Below are positions 1 to 7,981 of a stretch of 64,000 nt of DNA, one piece after another. Position numbers and translations under genes: made by a program. A model generated the notes under the pieces. It saw only the letters and a list, made by a program, of their open reading frames with translations. It was not told the origin of the DNA and ran no database searches. The stretch's first letter is position 1. The number at the start of each line of letters is the position of its first letter. The DNA is from Thiothrix fructosivorans (GTDB lineage Bacteria > Pseudomonadota > Gammaproteobacteria > Thiotrichales > Thiotrichaceae), in assembly GCF_017349355.1 (NCBI RefSeq), contig NZ_JAFMPM010000008.1, positions 372,001 through 436,000 of the forward strand, given 5' to 3'.

Positions 1-1404
1 ATCCGCTTCTTTGAAATGTGCCGCCACATCGCCGGGGATGTGATCGCCAAAGGTCACAACAATGGTGCGTTCCGGGAGCTTTTTGAGTTGCTTGAGCAGG
101 CTTTCGTAGGCTTTGACCGATAATTTCAGGCGTTCGTTGTAATCCAACATAATCGAACATTGTTTGTCGGAAAGCACCGGTGCGCAGCGTTGTGCATCCG
201 GTTTCATACCTTTTTCATGGGGTGAATGCTGGCGCATGGTCGCGACGAAAGTAAACAACGGCTGGTCGTTGAGTTTGACTTGCTTGACGGCTTCATCGAA
301 AAAGATTTCATCGGGCAGTTTGTTCCAGCGGCGATTGTCGCATTCCGGCAAGGCTTTGCAGTCGATGAAGTCTTGAATCCCCAATTGTTCGTGAAACCGT
401 TTGCCGCCGTAAAACCGCCCTGCAATCGGGTAAATAGTTTTGGTTTTGTAGCCTTGTTGCGCTAGTTGGTGCGCAATGCGTCCATCCAGCCGTCCGGGGG
501 CGAACAGGTTAATGGATTTCCAGCCATTGCCATACAACGGCGGGGCTACCCCGTGTAGGAACGCGATTTCCTGTACCCACGTCGAGCCGCCAGCGGTGTA
601 GACCTTGAGCGGGTACGCATCCTTGAAGAATTCACCTTGTGGCTTGAAACCGAGCACTTGTTCGGGGCGGAAAGTCGATTCTTCCAAAATCACGATGATA
701 TTGGGTTTTTTCTCTGGTGCGGTAGTGAAGGCTTCGGCTTGCTGATCCGCTTTGAAACAGCAATAGCTGGTGTCGTGCGGTTGGGTCGGTTCGGTCAGTT
801 GGGTGCGCCAGATGCTTTGTACAAAAATCGGCAAGGTTTGTTTGTATTGTGTTGTCCATTGCAGATCGATGTAAAACGGCGGCAAATTCAGGGCAATTAA
901 CAACGCGGCACTGCTGGCAAAGCCGACGGCAAATGTTTTACGTTCCCAGCGCACCGTGGGCTGCTCTAGTGCGAAGCTTGCGATTAACAATACGGCATAG
1001 CCAAGGATAAGCAGGGTGGGGAGCAAGCCCATTTCAAAGAGCGTTTCGGCACTTAAAGCGGCAACGATCAAATCCGGCGCGACCAATTGCGAGCCAAGGA
1101 ATTGGTATTTAATCGCTGCGCCAACCCACAAGCCGCCAATGACGACGGAAGCAACCCCAGCGGCTGACCACAGGCGGCGTGATAGCCACAGCGCCCCACT
1201 GAACAATATGACCCACGTGCTGAGGATGTATAAACGGTTATACGCAAAACCCCATGCGCCGTCGCTACCTTGGTCGGCAAACAGTACATACGCCATGCCC
1301 AGCGTCGCGGGTACAGCAATGATTGCAGGAATAAGGTTGTGCCTGAATGCCAAGGTGGTAATTCCAATCCATGAAACGGTGATACAGAATAACCAGTTTG
1401 TCAT
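1..1404 (-). CDS. Membrane-anchored sulfatase-fold protein (LTA synthase/phosphoglycerol transferase-like), 3' end outside window
   Basis: The minus-strand frame starting at ATG 1404 stays open to the window edge, giving 468 residues without a stop. The first ~200 residues are mostly hydrophobic and hold several membrane segments. A sulfatase/alkaline-phosphatase-fold domain follows: NIIVILEEST near residue 233 carries the first metal-binding acidic residue, a GGSTW segment near 268 lies where the nucleophilic Thr/Ser is expected, and VTFGDHIPG near 455 is the C-terminal metal site. Proteins of this type transfer phosphoglycerol or phosphoethanolamine to envelope glycans on the periplasmic face. 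The substrate cannot be read from the sequence. The next genes downstream of its 5' end are also glycan-related. Confidence 0.8.
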   Translation of the reverse strand, partial: MTNWLFCITVSWIGITTLAFRHNLIPAIIAVPATLGMAYVLFADQGSDGAWGFAYNRLYILSTWVILFSGALWLSRRLWSAAGVASVVIGGLWVGAAIKYQFLGSQLVAPDLIVAALSAETLFEMGLLPTLLILGYAVLLIASFALEQPTVRWERKTFAVGFASSAALLIALNLPPFYIDLQWTTQYKQTLPIFVQSIWRTQLTEPTQPHDTSYCCFKADQQAEAFTTAPEKKPNIIVILEESTFRPEQVLGFKPQGEFFKDAYPLKVYTAGGSTWVQEIAFLHGVAPPLYGNGWKSINLFAPGRLDGRIAHQLAQQGYKTKTIYPIAGRFYGGKRFHEQLGIQDFIDCKALPECDNRRWNKLPDEIFFDEAVKQVKLNDQPLFTFVATMRQHSPHEKGMKPDAQRCAPVLSDKQCSIMLDYNERLKLSVKAYESLLKQLKKLPERTIVVTFGDHIPGDVAAHFKEAD

Positions 1405-1436
1405 TAATTTGTAACATTAGTTGCATTCCACCTGTC

Positions 1437-2663
1437 TTATTTTTGCAACGCCTCTGCTACGGCTTGGCGAAGCGGGCGGCGTTGCCCAACAGGTTGTGAA
1501 TCGCGCTGATCTAAGCCTAGTTCCCACACAATCACCCCGCCTAAGCCTTGATAGCGTGCAAAGTCTATTTTGGCAGCAATGGCGCGGGCATCGTTGAAGT
1601 TACAAAACATGTCTTGCGCGGGGTCGGCAGCATCGACACTGAACCATGCCATTTGCGCCAACTCATCCCATTGATAGTGATCGGGAATCAGGTGTTGCTG
1701 GTGCATATCGGCAAAGCTGCGTTTGAAATACTGGGGCGGTTTAATCCATGATTGGCGTGGCAGGGTGACACCTTGTCCGTTGCTGGTTTCACCGCCTTGC
1801 CAGCATGACACGTCAAAGCTGATGCCTATGCCTAATTTACGGCGTGGCACGCCCGCTTGCAGGAATTCATCGACCCAGTTGGCAATGGAGGGAACTTCGT
1901 GGCTAAAACCGGGAAAGCGCAACCCGCCATTGTGCAAGGCACTGTCAAACCACGGAATCCAACCGTCATAGGGTTGTGCCATGTCGTAACTCATGAGGTT
2001 GATCTGGTCAAACTTATCGGCAAGCTGAGCCATGATGTGCCGATCACGGAAACCGATGGCGGTGGTAAGCAGTGGAGCGCGTCCCAACAGAGCGCTGGTG
2101 CGGGTTTGCAAGGCTTTATGCAGTTCGGTAATAAAGGCGTTGAAGTTGGGATTCGCCTGCTTGTCATCCAACGTGACGGGTTCCATGTCGATGTCTACAC
2201 CGTCGTAGCCGTCCGTATCCAGCAGGTACAAAATGTTTTTGAGGAAGGTTTGCTGGTTGCTTGGGCTAATCGCGGTATTGAAAGGTTCGTGTTGTCCGGT
2301 AATAACTAACAGAATGGGACGCTGGTGGGCGTGCGCCAGTTGCACCGCGCGTTGGCGGCTGGCGGGGTTATAGCTGTTGGTATCGGTATCCAGCGAACCA
2401 TCCGCATTGGGCATGGCAGACGCGTGCGCAATATGGGTGAGCAAGCCATAGTCTGCCGCTTCCATGAAGGCAATGTCTTGCCCATTGTGGTGATAGGCAG
2501 GCAAATAACCCGTCACCCACGGCTGGGCGTTGTATTGTGGCATATCGGGCGGGCGGCGGTTGTTGGCATACCAGAGGCTTAAGATCAGTAATAAACCCAA
2601 CAATACAGCCAGCACAATAAGTAGCTTGCGCTGCGGCAGGCGACCATGAAGACGATAGTTCAA
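1437..2663 (-). CDS. Glycoside hydrolase family 18 protein, membrane-anchored
   Basis: 408 residues. A basic N-terminus and one hydrophobic segment (about residues 12-32) act as an uncleaved signal anchor, so the catalytic domain should be periplasmic. The GH18 signature DGVDIDME lies at residues 154-161, with Glu161 as the expected acid/base. The family cleaves beta-1,4 linked GlcNAc polymers by substrate-assisted catalysis. Its stop lies just upstream of the sulfatase-fold gene. Its own start overlaps the end of the glycosyltransferase gene by 4 bp, suggesting co-transcription and a role in trimming a surface polysaccharide rather than chitin nutrition (inference). Confidence 0.85.
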   Translation of the reverse strand: MNYRLHGRLPQRKLLIVLAVLLGLLLILSLWYANNRRPPDMPQYNAQPWVTGYLPAYHHNGQDIAFMEAADYGLLTHIAHASAMPNADGSLDTDTNSYNPASRQRAVQLAHAHQRPILLVITGQHEPFNTAISPSNQQTFLKNILYLLDTDGYDGVDIDMEPVTLDDKQANPNFNAFITELHKALQTRTSALLGRAPLLTTAIGFRDRHIMAQLADKFDQINLMSYDMAQPYDGWIPWFDSALHNGGLRFPGFSHEVPSIANWVDEFLQAGVPRRKLGIGISFDVSCWQGGETSNGQGVTLPRQSWIKPPQYFKRSFADMHQQHLIPDHYQWDELAQMAWFSVDAADPAQDMFCNFNDARAIAAKIDFARYQGLGGVIVWELGLDQRDSQPVGQRRPLRQAVAEALQK

Positions 2664-3412
2664 AGGAGGTGTTTCCTTCCAAGTGCGATGTGATGATTAT
2701 AAAGCACGCTGAAGAAACGCGTACTTTCTAGCAAGCGTTTTAGCCGGAATAAACGCGGTTCGGTCAGAAAACGCCACAGACCTTCCAAGCCGCTCTTTTG
2801 CACAAGACGTGGAGCACGTTTGGTTTGCCCTGAAACAAAATCAAATGTGCCGCCACACCCTACGACTAAACGCACTTGTTGCTGGCGCAGGAAATCGAGG
2901 TGGTCATTGATCCAATATTCCTGCTTGATTGCGCCGAAGCCGACGAAGAGGAAGTCCGGTTTGAACTGGTGAATTTTGTCGAGGATCACTTGATCGTGTG
3001 ACACGGCAAACGGGTAGGTTTCATGCGGTGGCGAGTAGCCCCCGACCCGGATACCGTATTGTTGCTGGATTTTGTTAACCGCTAAGGCATTGCTACGGCT
3101 ACTGCCACCCAGTAAAAACAGGCTCTTATTATGCTGCTGGGCATAGTCACAGGCATCGTAGATAAGGTCTGAGCCGCTGATTTTACTAAAGTGCTGCCGC
3201 AAGTTGAACAGTCGGGCAAACAAATAGGGTATTTGCCCATCAAAGGTGGCGCAGTTCGCGTTGATAATATTGAGAAACTTGAGGTTGTGGCTGGCTTTGA
3301 CGATAAATTCGGCGTTAACCGTGACGACAAAGCGCGTGTCAGCCACTTCCTCAAAGAGCTGGGATTGTTCCAGACCGCAAAAATGAATCCCACAAAAATT
3401 AATGGATACCAC
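2660..3412 (-). CDS. WecG/TagA/CpsF family glycosyltransferase
   Basis: 250 residues, about the usual size for the GT26 family. The diagnostic C-terminal motif reads GFGAIKQEYW (family form GxGxPKQExW), and TVNAEF near residue 32 corresponds to the conserved TxNxE stretch. GT26 enzymes transfer ManNAc or ManNAcA to lipid-linked GlcNAc in exopolysaccharide, teichoic-acid or ECA synthesis. The gene overlaps the following GH18 gene by 4 bp, so the two are probably translationally coupled. The Pro of the motif is Ile here, a mild departure. The acceptor and sugar are not predictable from sequence. Confidence 0.85.
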   Translation of the reverse strand: MVSINFCGIHFCGLEQSQLFEEVADTRFVVTVNAEFIVKASHNLKFLNIINANCATFDGQIPYLFARLFNLRQHFSKISGSDLIYDACDYAQQHNKSLFLLGGSSRSNALAVNKIQQQYGIRVGGYSPPHETYPFAVSHDQVILDKIHQFKPDFLFVGFGAIKQEYWINDHLDFLRQQQVRLVVGCGGTFDFVSGQTKRAPRLVQKSGLEGLWRFLTEPRLFRLKRLLESTRFFSVLYNHHIALGRKHLL

Positions 3413-3547
3413 ATAGCCTCCCTCAAGTGAATCAATGAGTTAAATGGTGGTAATTTGTTGTCTTCATGAGTATAAGCAAGTAATTTACGGAACTAATGAA
3501 CGTTATTTGCTCTTCTTCCCAGAATGTATTTATGGGGTATAGGTGTA

Positions 3548-4507
3548 TTACACGACTTTCTGGATGTAAAACGACCCAGGGTCATTGGTATCGCTCAGGA
3601 AGGGGCATTTCTCCTTGAGTTTGCTGAAATGGTTGTGGTGCAGGTAGTTGACGGCTGCCAGCACTTTCCAGCTTTGATTGCAGGATAGGAACGCTTCCAG
3701 CAAGTATTGTTCGTTCCACAGACGTACTTCATCTGTCACCCACTGGCTGGGGTAGTCACGCGGTGAAAAAATATCATGGATATGCACCATGACACCTTTG
3801 TTTAAGGACGGTAACAAATCTAAGTATTCAAACAAGACATCCCCTTGTGGGCGGATGATGTGGGATGAGTCGATGAACAACAGATCGCCATCACCGAGTT
3901 GTGCGAACAGAGTTTTGTCGAGTTCCTCGACGCGTTGCCGGACGACGCTTACGCCGGTTTTTTCCAGCCACGGCATTTCGTAAGGCTCGACGCACAAGTG
4001 CTGGCACTGGTACGTGGGGTCTTCTGCCTGATTCTTTTTTATCGCTTGAATTGCCATGAGCGTGGAATTACCACTGCCGATTTCAAAAATGTTAGCCGGT
4101 TTTTTCAAACGGATTAAATTGTATAAAAATTCAGCGTCACCCGCTTTGAAATTAGCGTTGCCTAAGTAATAAGTCAGGTCATCGGTTTTGAGGGTTGGCG
4201 TATCCTCCAGCTCGTTGCCGTAATGGAAACTGTCCAGCAACGTGAGTTGTTCGGGGATGTTCCAATTGATGCCGGGCAGGCTGCGCGTATCTTCCAGCGA
4301 ATGGTGCAAAGCGCGGCTATCGAACATGGGTTCGTAGTAATGTTTCATGATCGGAAACACACCCACCTGCATCAGGGCGCGGCGACATAACGGCATTCTG
4401 CCAACCCCTGCTTTTCTGATGGTTTTGAGAAAATAAGCTGCTGGGTAAACAGCAGAGAATACGGCAAAATCAATCCACGGCAATATGCTTTCTATCATCT
4501 TTCTCAT
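3548..4507 (-). CDS. Class I SAM-dependent methyltransferase (Methyltransf_24-like)
   Basis: 319 residues. The SAM-binding motif I is FEIGSGNSTL in the middle of the protein, after a ~130-residue N-terminal part. An acidic motif (LLFIDSSHI) and a later HDIF segment follow, as in the class I methyltransferases often found in glycan clusters. The N-terminal ~25 residues are hydrophobic and could anchor the protein. It is 135 bp upstream of the GT26 gene on the same strand and may modify a sugar of the same polysaccharide (inference). The substrate is unknown. Confidence 0.7.
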   Translation of the reverse strand: MRKMIESILPWIDFAVFSAVYPAAYFLKTIRKAGVGRMPLCRRALMQVGVFPIMKHYYEPMFDSRALHHSLEDTRSLPGINWNIPEQLTLLDSFHYGNELEDTPTLKTDDLTYYLGNANFKAGDAEFLYNLIRLKKPANIFEIGSGNSTLMAIQAIKKNQAEDPTYQCQHLCVEPYEMPWLEKTGVSVVRQRVEELDKTLFAQLGDGDLLFIDSSHIIRPQGDVLFEYLDLLPSLNKGVMVHIHDIFSPRDYPSQWVTDEVRLWNEQYLLEAFLSCNQSWKVLAAVNYLHHNHFSKLKEKCPFLSDTNDPGSFYIQKVV

Positions 4508-4819
4508 TATTAATACTCCACGCCGAATTTGATTTTTAAATCAGGTCGTTAAATTCGCTGATTCAAGTATAAGCGGAAATCTTATTTTAAAATGTATATT
4601 ATTTGATCTTGCAGTGAGGATTTTTGATATAAATCATATATTATATTTTCTTATAATTAATTTATTAATGGTCATACAAAAAATCATCAATCCTCATTTA
4701 AAATTTTGTGTTTAAAAAAGCACAATTGTTGCTTGAATATTACAGGATATGGCTTATGCTTATTTGGTCCCCTGCAAGGGGGCTAGTGTAGATGAGTGAA
4801 ATATTAGGAGTATTAAAGT
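4508..4819. other. AT-rich intergenic region between divergent genes
   Basis: No ORF with coding character is seen in these 312 bp. The stretch is much richer in A and T than the flanking genes and must hold the promoters of the methyltransferase (minus) and the small secreted protein (plus). A possible plus-strand promoter is TTGAAT near 4735 with TATGCT about 16 bp downstream. A short hairpin, CCCCT-gca-AGGGG at 4769-4781, falls in the presumed 5' leader. A Shine-Dalgarno TAGGAG lies at 4805-4810 ahead of the start at 4820. Confidence 0.5.
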
Positions 4820-5107
4820 ATGAAAAGGATTGCAGCACTTTCTGCCGCGTTGGTGTTTTCGAGTGCCTCCGCATTTGCGACTGAAGTTGATATTGAAATG
4901 TTAGTTCATGATGTTGAAATCTATCAGGCGCAAGATGGTACTGATTTATCACAGCGTGCGATCATTTCGCATGTGAATGATAGTTTTGATGGGCGGGCAA
5001 AGATTTATGTCCACAATTCAAAAATTTATCAAAAACAACAAGGGCAAAAAGGCTCTCAGTCGGCCACCATTGCGACTATTTATGAAGACACTACCCAGTC
5101 TAAATAA
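4820..5107 (+). CDS. Small secreted protein with two curlin-like repeats
   Basis: 95 residues, with a signal peptide ending at about AFA (residue 20). The mature part holds two ungapped 26-residue repeats that begin VHDVEIYQAQDG and VHNSKIYQKQQG and share about 12 of 26 positions (VH, IYQ, Q, G, SQ, A, I). The Q-x-G...Q-x-A spacing resembles curlin repeats (QxGxxNxA) with two extra residues. A CsgG-family gene lies 0.5 kb downstream, so a secreted amyloid-like surface or holdfast-attachment subunit is a reasonable hypothesis. It is not a recognised family by eye. The start is fixed by TAGGAG nine bases upstream. Confidence 0.7.
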   Translation: MKRIAALSAALVFSSASAFATEVDIEMLVHDVEIYQAQDGTDLSQRAIISHVNDSFDGRAKIYVHNSKIYQKQQGQKGSQSATIATIYEDTTQSK

Positions 5108-5117
5108 ATGAAAATGT

Positions 5118-5150
5118 CCCCGCTCTTAAATTAAAGAGTGGGGGCTATTT
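5118..5150 (+). terminator. Hairpin terminator after the small secreted protein gene
   Basis: A 10-bp stem (CCCCGCTCTT at 5118-5127 with AAGAGTGGGG at 5134-5143, one G-T pair) is followed by a short T-rich run (CTATTTGTT). It lies 10 bp after the stop at 5107 and before the next Shine-Dalgarno. It may be a partial terminator or processing site giving more of the first message than of the downstream genes. Confidence 0.65.
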
Positions 5151-5166
5151 GTTAGGGAGGTAATTG

Positions 5167-5502
5167 ATGAAATACTTATTAATACATTATGTATTGTTCG
5201 CTGCTTTGGCTTTGAGTGCCACCTCGGTTTCCGCTTTGCCTGATGGCAGTGCGCCACCTTCCATGATGGATATGTCTGCTACGTTTGCGAAGACTCGCGC
5301 TCAGTTGCGGGCTTACGATATGGATGTTCGGAATACGGGTACTGATGTTGACCCCTTTGAAGTGGGTGCATTGGATACAGCAGGTTCGGCAGGTTGCGAT
5401 ATTAATGTCGGCAATGTGGTATTGGATGATACGGCGGGAATGCCTAATGATATTATCATATTTGTGCAAGGCGATATTATGCAAGCCAATAATTGCCGTT
5501 AA
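5167..5502 (+). CDS. Small secreted protein, CsgG-linked, unknown function
   Basis: 111 residues from the ATG at 5167, chosen because GGGAGG at 5155-5160 is six bases upstream (a TTG lies directly before it). A signal peptide ends near VSA (residue 23). The mature protein is acidic, Met/Asp-rich at first, and has two cysteines about 34 residues apart in a beta-rich C-terminal part (CDINVGNVVL ... FVQGDI ... NNC). It has no repeats. It sits between the curlin-like gene and the CsgG-like gene, so an accessory or minor fibre or holdfast component is possible. No family is recognised. Confidence 0.65.
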   Translation: MKYLLIHYVLFAALALSATSVSALPDGSAPPSMMDMSATFAKTRAQLRAYDMDVRNTGTDVDPFEVGALDTAGSAGCDINVGNVVLDDTAGMPNDIIIFVQGDIMQANNCR

Positions 5503-5573
5503 TAAATCGGTGCTTTCTTGTTATTTCATCAATTAATACAAAAATAATAATTTTGGAGTGTAAGAGCCTGTTT

Positions 5574-6371
5574 ATGAAAAATATAAAAAATCCATTAATA
5601 ATGGCGTGTGTTGCAATAATGTGTGGTTGTGCTAGTGTCGACTCAAAGTTGGAAGATAAATTGGAGAGCGAATTCGCGGAAATAAAAAATGGGCCAAATG
5701 GTGCGCCTTATAAAAACGTTACCAGTTTTTCAGATTCGTTAGGTTGTATGGATCGTTTGATGCTGGCAAGAAATGTTCGCGATATTCCCGTGATGGTGGA
5801 GGACATTGATGATAAAACCGAAGCGGTTAAAACCGGCGTTCGGGATATGCTGGTTTCTGCTATTTCCGAAATGACCTATAAAAGCCACGGCATTAAACTC
5901 ATTTTATATGGCAAGGATTCGGGTAATCTCATCTCTTTTTTAAAAGCAGCCAATAATAATAAAGTTTATGAGGCGATGCCATTATACGATATTCAAGGTT
6001 CTATCAGTCAGTTTGATAAAGGCGTGACCAGTGTTGACGCGAGTATTGGTTTATTTGCGCGGCGTGATGGTGGTTTAGGTGCGGCACGCGGATCTTCCTT
6101 GAGTGTGGTGGCGTTGGATTTGAATATGATTAGCACCAAAGACATGAGTATTGTTCCCGGCGTTTCCTCTAAGAATTCCGTGGCGATTTTCCAGCGCGGT
6201 GATTCCTTGGATGCGGATGCGAGTATCAATAAATTCGGTGTCTATTTCGATATAAACCTGAATCGCAATGAAGGGCAAGCGCAAGCGGTGCGTTCGCTGG
6301 TAGAGCTGGCTGCGGTGGAAATTGTAGGTAAGTTGACGCAAGTGCCGTATGAGCAATGCCTGAAAAACTGA
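5574..6371 (+). CDS. CsgG/HfaB-family outer-membrane lipoprotein
   Basis: 265 residues from the ATG at 5574, chosen because it gives a clean lipoprotein signal with lipobox MCGC; the longer upstream frame has no such signal. The middle (a domain opening with ARNVRDIPV, then IQGSISQFDKG and an LDLNMI strand, and a VYFDINLN segment) follows the order seen in CsgG and HfaB. The C-terminal stretch resembles the CsgG helices (AVRSLVELAAVEIVG). CsgG proteins form the outer-membrane pore that exports curli subunits; HfaB anchors the Caulobacter holdfast. The family call rests on pattern resemblance only. Confidence 0.75.
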   Translation: MKNIKNPLIMACVAIMCGCASVDSKLEDKLESEFAEIKNGPNGAPYKNVTSFSDSLGCMDRLMLARNVRDIPVMVEDIDDKTEAVKTGVRDMLVSAISEMTYKSHGIKLILYGKDSGNLISFLKAANNNKVYEAMPLYDIQGSISQFDKGVTSVDASIGLFARRDGGLGAARGSSLSVVALDLNMISTKDMSIVPGVSSKNSVAIFQRGDSLDADASINKFGVYFDINLNRNEGQAQAVRSLVELAAVEIVGKLTQVPYEQCLKN

Positions 6372-6384
6372 TGTGGCAGACAGA

Positions 6385-6410
6385 GAAACGCCCCATTCAA
6401 GGGGCGTTTC
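6385..6410. terminator. Bidirectional hairpin terminator
   Basis: A perfect 10-bp stem (GAAACGCCCC 6385-6394, GGGGCGTTTC 6401-6410) with a 6-base loop lies between the convergent CsgG-like gene and glnA. T-rich sequence follows on the plus side (TTTCTT). It probably ends both transcripts. Confidence 0.75.
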
Positions 6411-6435
6411 TTATGGCTTAAGCGCGTAACACGGC

Positions 6436-7845
6436 TTAGAGCGAGTAGTACATGTCAAACTCAACTGGATGAGTGGTCATGCGGAAGCGCGTGACTTCTT
6501 CCATCTTCAGGTCGATGTAAGCGTCGATCATGTCATTGCTGAATACGCCGCCTGCGGTCAAGAACTCACGGTCTTTGTCGAGTGCTTCCAGCGCCATATC
6601 CAAGGAATGGCAAACCCGTGGGATGAGTTTGTCTTCTTCTGGCGGCAGGTCGTACAGGTCTTTGTCCATCGCTTCGCCGGGGTGAATCTTGTTCTTGATA
6701 CCATCCAAGCCTGCCATCATCAGCGCTGCGAATGCCAAGTAGGGGTTCGCGGATGGGTCAGGGAAGCGCACTTCGATACGGCGACCCTTCGGGCTTGCTA
6801 CGAATGGGATGCGGATAGACGCGGAACGGTTACGCGCGGAATAAGCCAGCATAACGGGTGCTTCAAAACCGGGAACTAAACGCTTGTAAGAGTTTGTGCC
6901 GGGGTTGGTGATCGCGTTCAGGGCTTTGGCGTGCTTGATCACACCGCCGATGTAGTACAGCGCGGTTTCAGACAACCCCGCGTAGCCGTCGCCTGCAAAG
7001 GTGTTTACGCCGTCTTTTGCCAAAGACATGTGGACGTGCATCCCAGAACCGTTATCGCCTACGATAGGTTTAGGCATGAACGTAACGGTTTTACCGTACT
7101 GATGCGCCACGTTGTGGATGACGTATTTTTGACGTTGTACCCAATCTGCACGGGTCGTCAGGGTAGCAAAACGTGTGCCGATTTCGCACTGCCCGGCGGT
7201 CGCGACTTCATGGTGATGCACTTCAACTGGAACGCCCACTTCTTCCAAAATGTTACACATGGTAGAACGGATGTCTTGGAAAGAATCGACGGGCGGCACG
7301 GGGAAATAACCGCCTTTTGTGCCGGGACGATGACCCATATTGCCGTCTGGGTAAGCTTTTTCAGAGTTCCAGCCCGCTTCTTGGGAGTCGATTTTGACGA
7401 AAGAGCCGCTCATGTCCGAACCCCAACGTACATCATCAAAGATGAAGAATTCAGGTTCTGGGCCAAAGAAAGCGGTATCGGCAATACCAGTGGATTTCAG
7501 GTAAGCCTCAGCGCGTTGCGCGATGGAACGTGGGTCACGCTCGTAACCTTCCATCGTGGTTGGGTCAACGATGCCGCACGAAATATTCACGGTTACGTCT
7601 TGGAAGAACGGGTCAACGAAGGCAGTCGCGGGGTCTGGCATCAAAATCATGTCAGATTCATTGATACCTTTCCAGCCAGCAATGGATGAGCCATCAAACA
7701 TTTTGCCTTCGGTGAAGGTGTCTTCTTCCACGGTGTAAGCAGGGACAGTGACGTGATGTTCTTTGCCACGGGTGTCAGTGAAACGGAAATCGACGTATTT
7801 CGCGTCGTTGTCTTTGATCATGTTAAGAACGTCTTGTGCAGACAT
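6436..7845 (-). CDS. glnA: Glutamine synthetase type I
   Basis: 469 residues, the standard GSI length. It makes glutamine from glutamate, ammonia and ATP. Family landmarks are MFDGSSI near the N-terminus, the NGSGMHVH active-site segment, and the adenylylation site LYDLPPEE with Tyr398, so the enzyme is probably of the GSI-beta type regulated by GlnE. A Shine-Dalgarno AGGAGA precedes the ATG. No clear sigma-54 promoter (TGGCAC-N5-TTGCA) was found in the 136 bp upstream. The gene follows glnN on the same strand, separated by a strong terminator, so it has its own promoter. Confidence 0.97.
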   Translation of the reverse strand: MSAQDVLNMIKDNDAKYVDFRFTDTRGKEHHVTVPAYTVEEDTFTEGKMFDGSSIAGWKGINESDMILMPDPATAFVDPFFQDVTVNISCGIVDPTTMEGYERDPRSIAQRAEAYLKSTGIADTAFFGPEPEFFIFDDVRWGSDMSGSFVKIDSQEAGWNSEKAYPDGNMGHRPGTKGGYFPVPPVDSFQDIRSTMCNILEEVGVPVEVHHHEVATAGQCEIGTRFATLTTRADWVQRQKYVIHNVAHQYGKTVTFMPKPIVGDNGSGMHVHMSLAKDGVNTFAGDGYAGLSETALYYIGGVIKHAKALNAITNPGTNSYKRLVPGFEAPVMLAYSARNRSASIRIPFVASPKGRRIEVRFPDPSANPYLAFAALMMAGLDGIKNKIHPGEAMDKDLYDLPPEEDKLIPRVCHSLDMALEALDKDREFLTAGGVFSNDMIDAYIDLKMEEVTRFRMTTHPVEFDMYYSL

Positions 7846-7933
7846 GATGTGTCTCCTGATAAATGTAGAAGTTAAGGCTTTTTCAGATGATCAGTGATGT
7901 TACGCAGACTAAGGGGTGCTGTAAATAACAGGC

Positions 7934-7961
7934 AAAAAAAAGGGCGTGATAAATCACGCCC
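7934..7961 (-). terminator. Intrinsic terminator of glnN
   Basis: On the minus strand a 9-bp perfect inverted repeat (GGGCGTGAT and its complement, 7942-7950 and 7953-7961) is followed directly by eight T residues (7941-7934). It starts about 20 bp after the glnN stop at 7982. It is the best intrinsic terminator in the window. Confidence 0.9.
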
Positions 7962-7981
7962 CTTTCAGCAGGTCTTAGACC

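Noticed and set aside
6931-7689. 252-codon plus-strand open frame opposite glnA
   Set aside because: It lies entirely inside glnA on the other strand, has no ribosome site and its translation lacks any domain; it is a shadow of high-GC third positions.
7846-7981. Sigma-54 promoter for glnA
   Set aside because: No GG-N10-GC element with the TGGCAC/TTGCA context was found between the terminator and the start codon.
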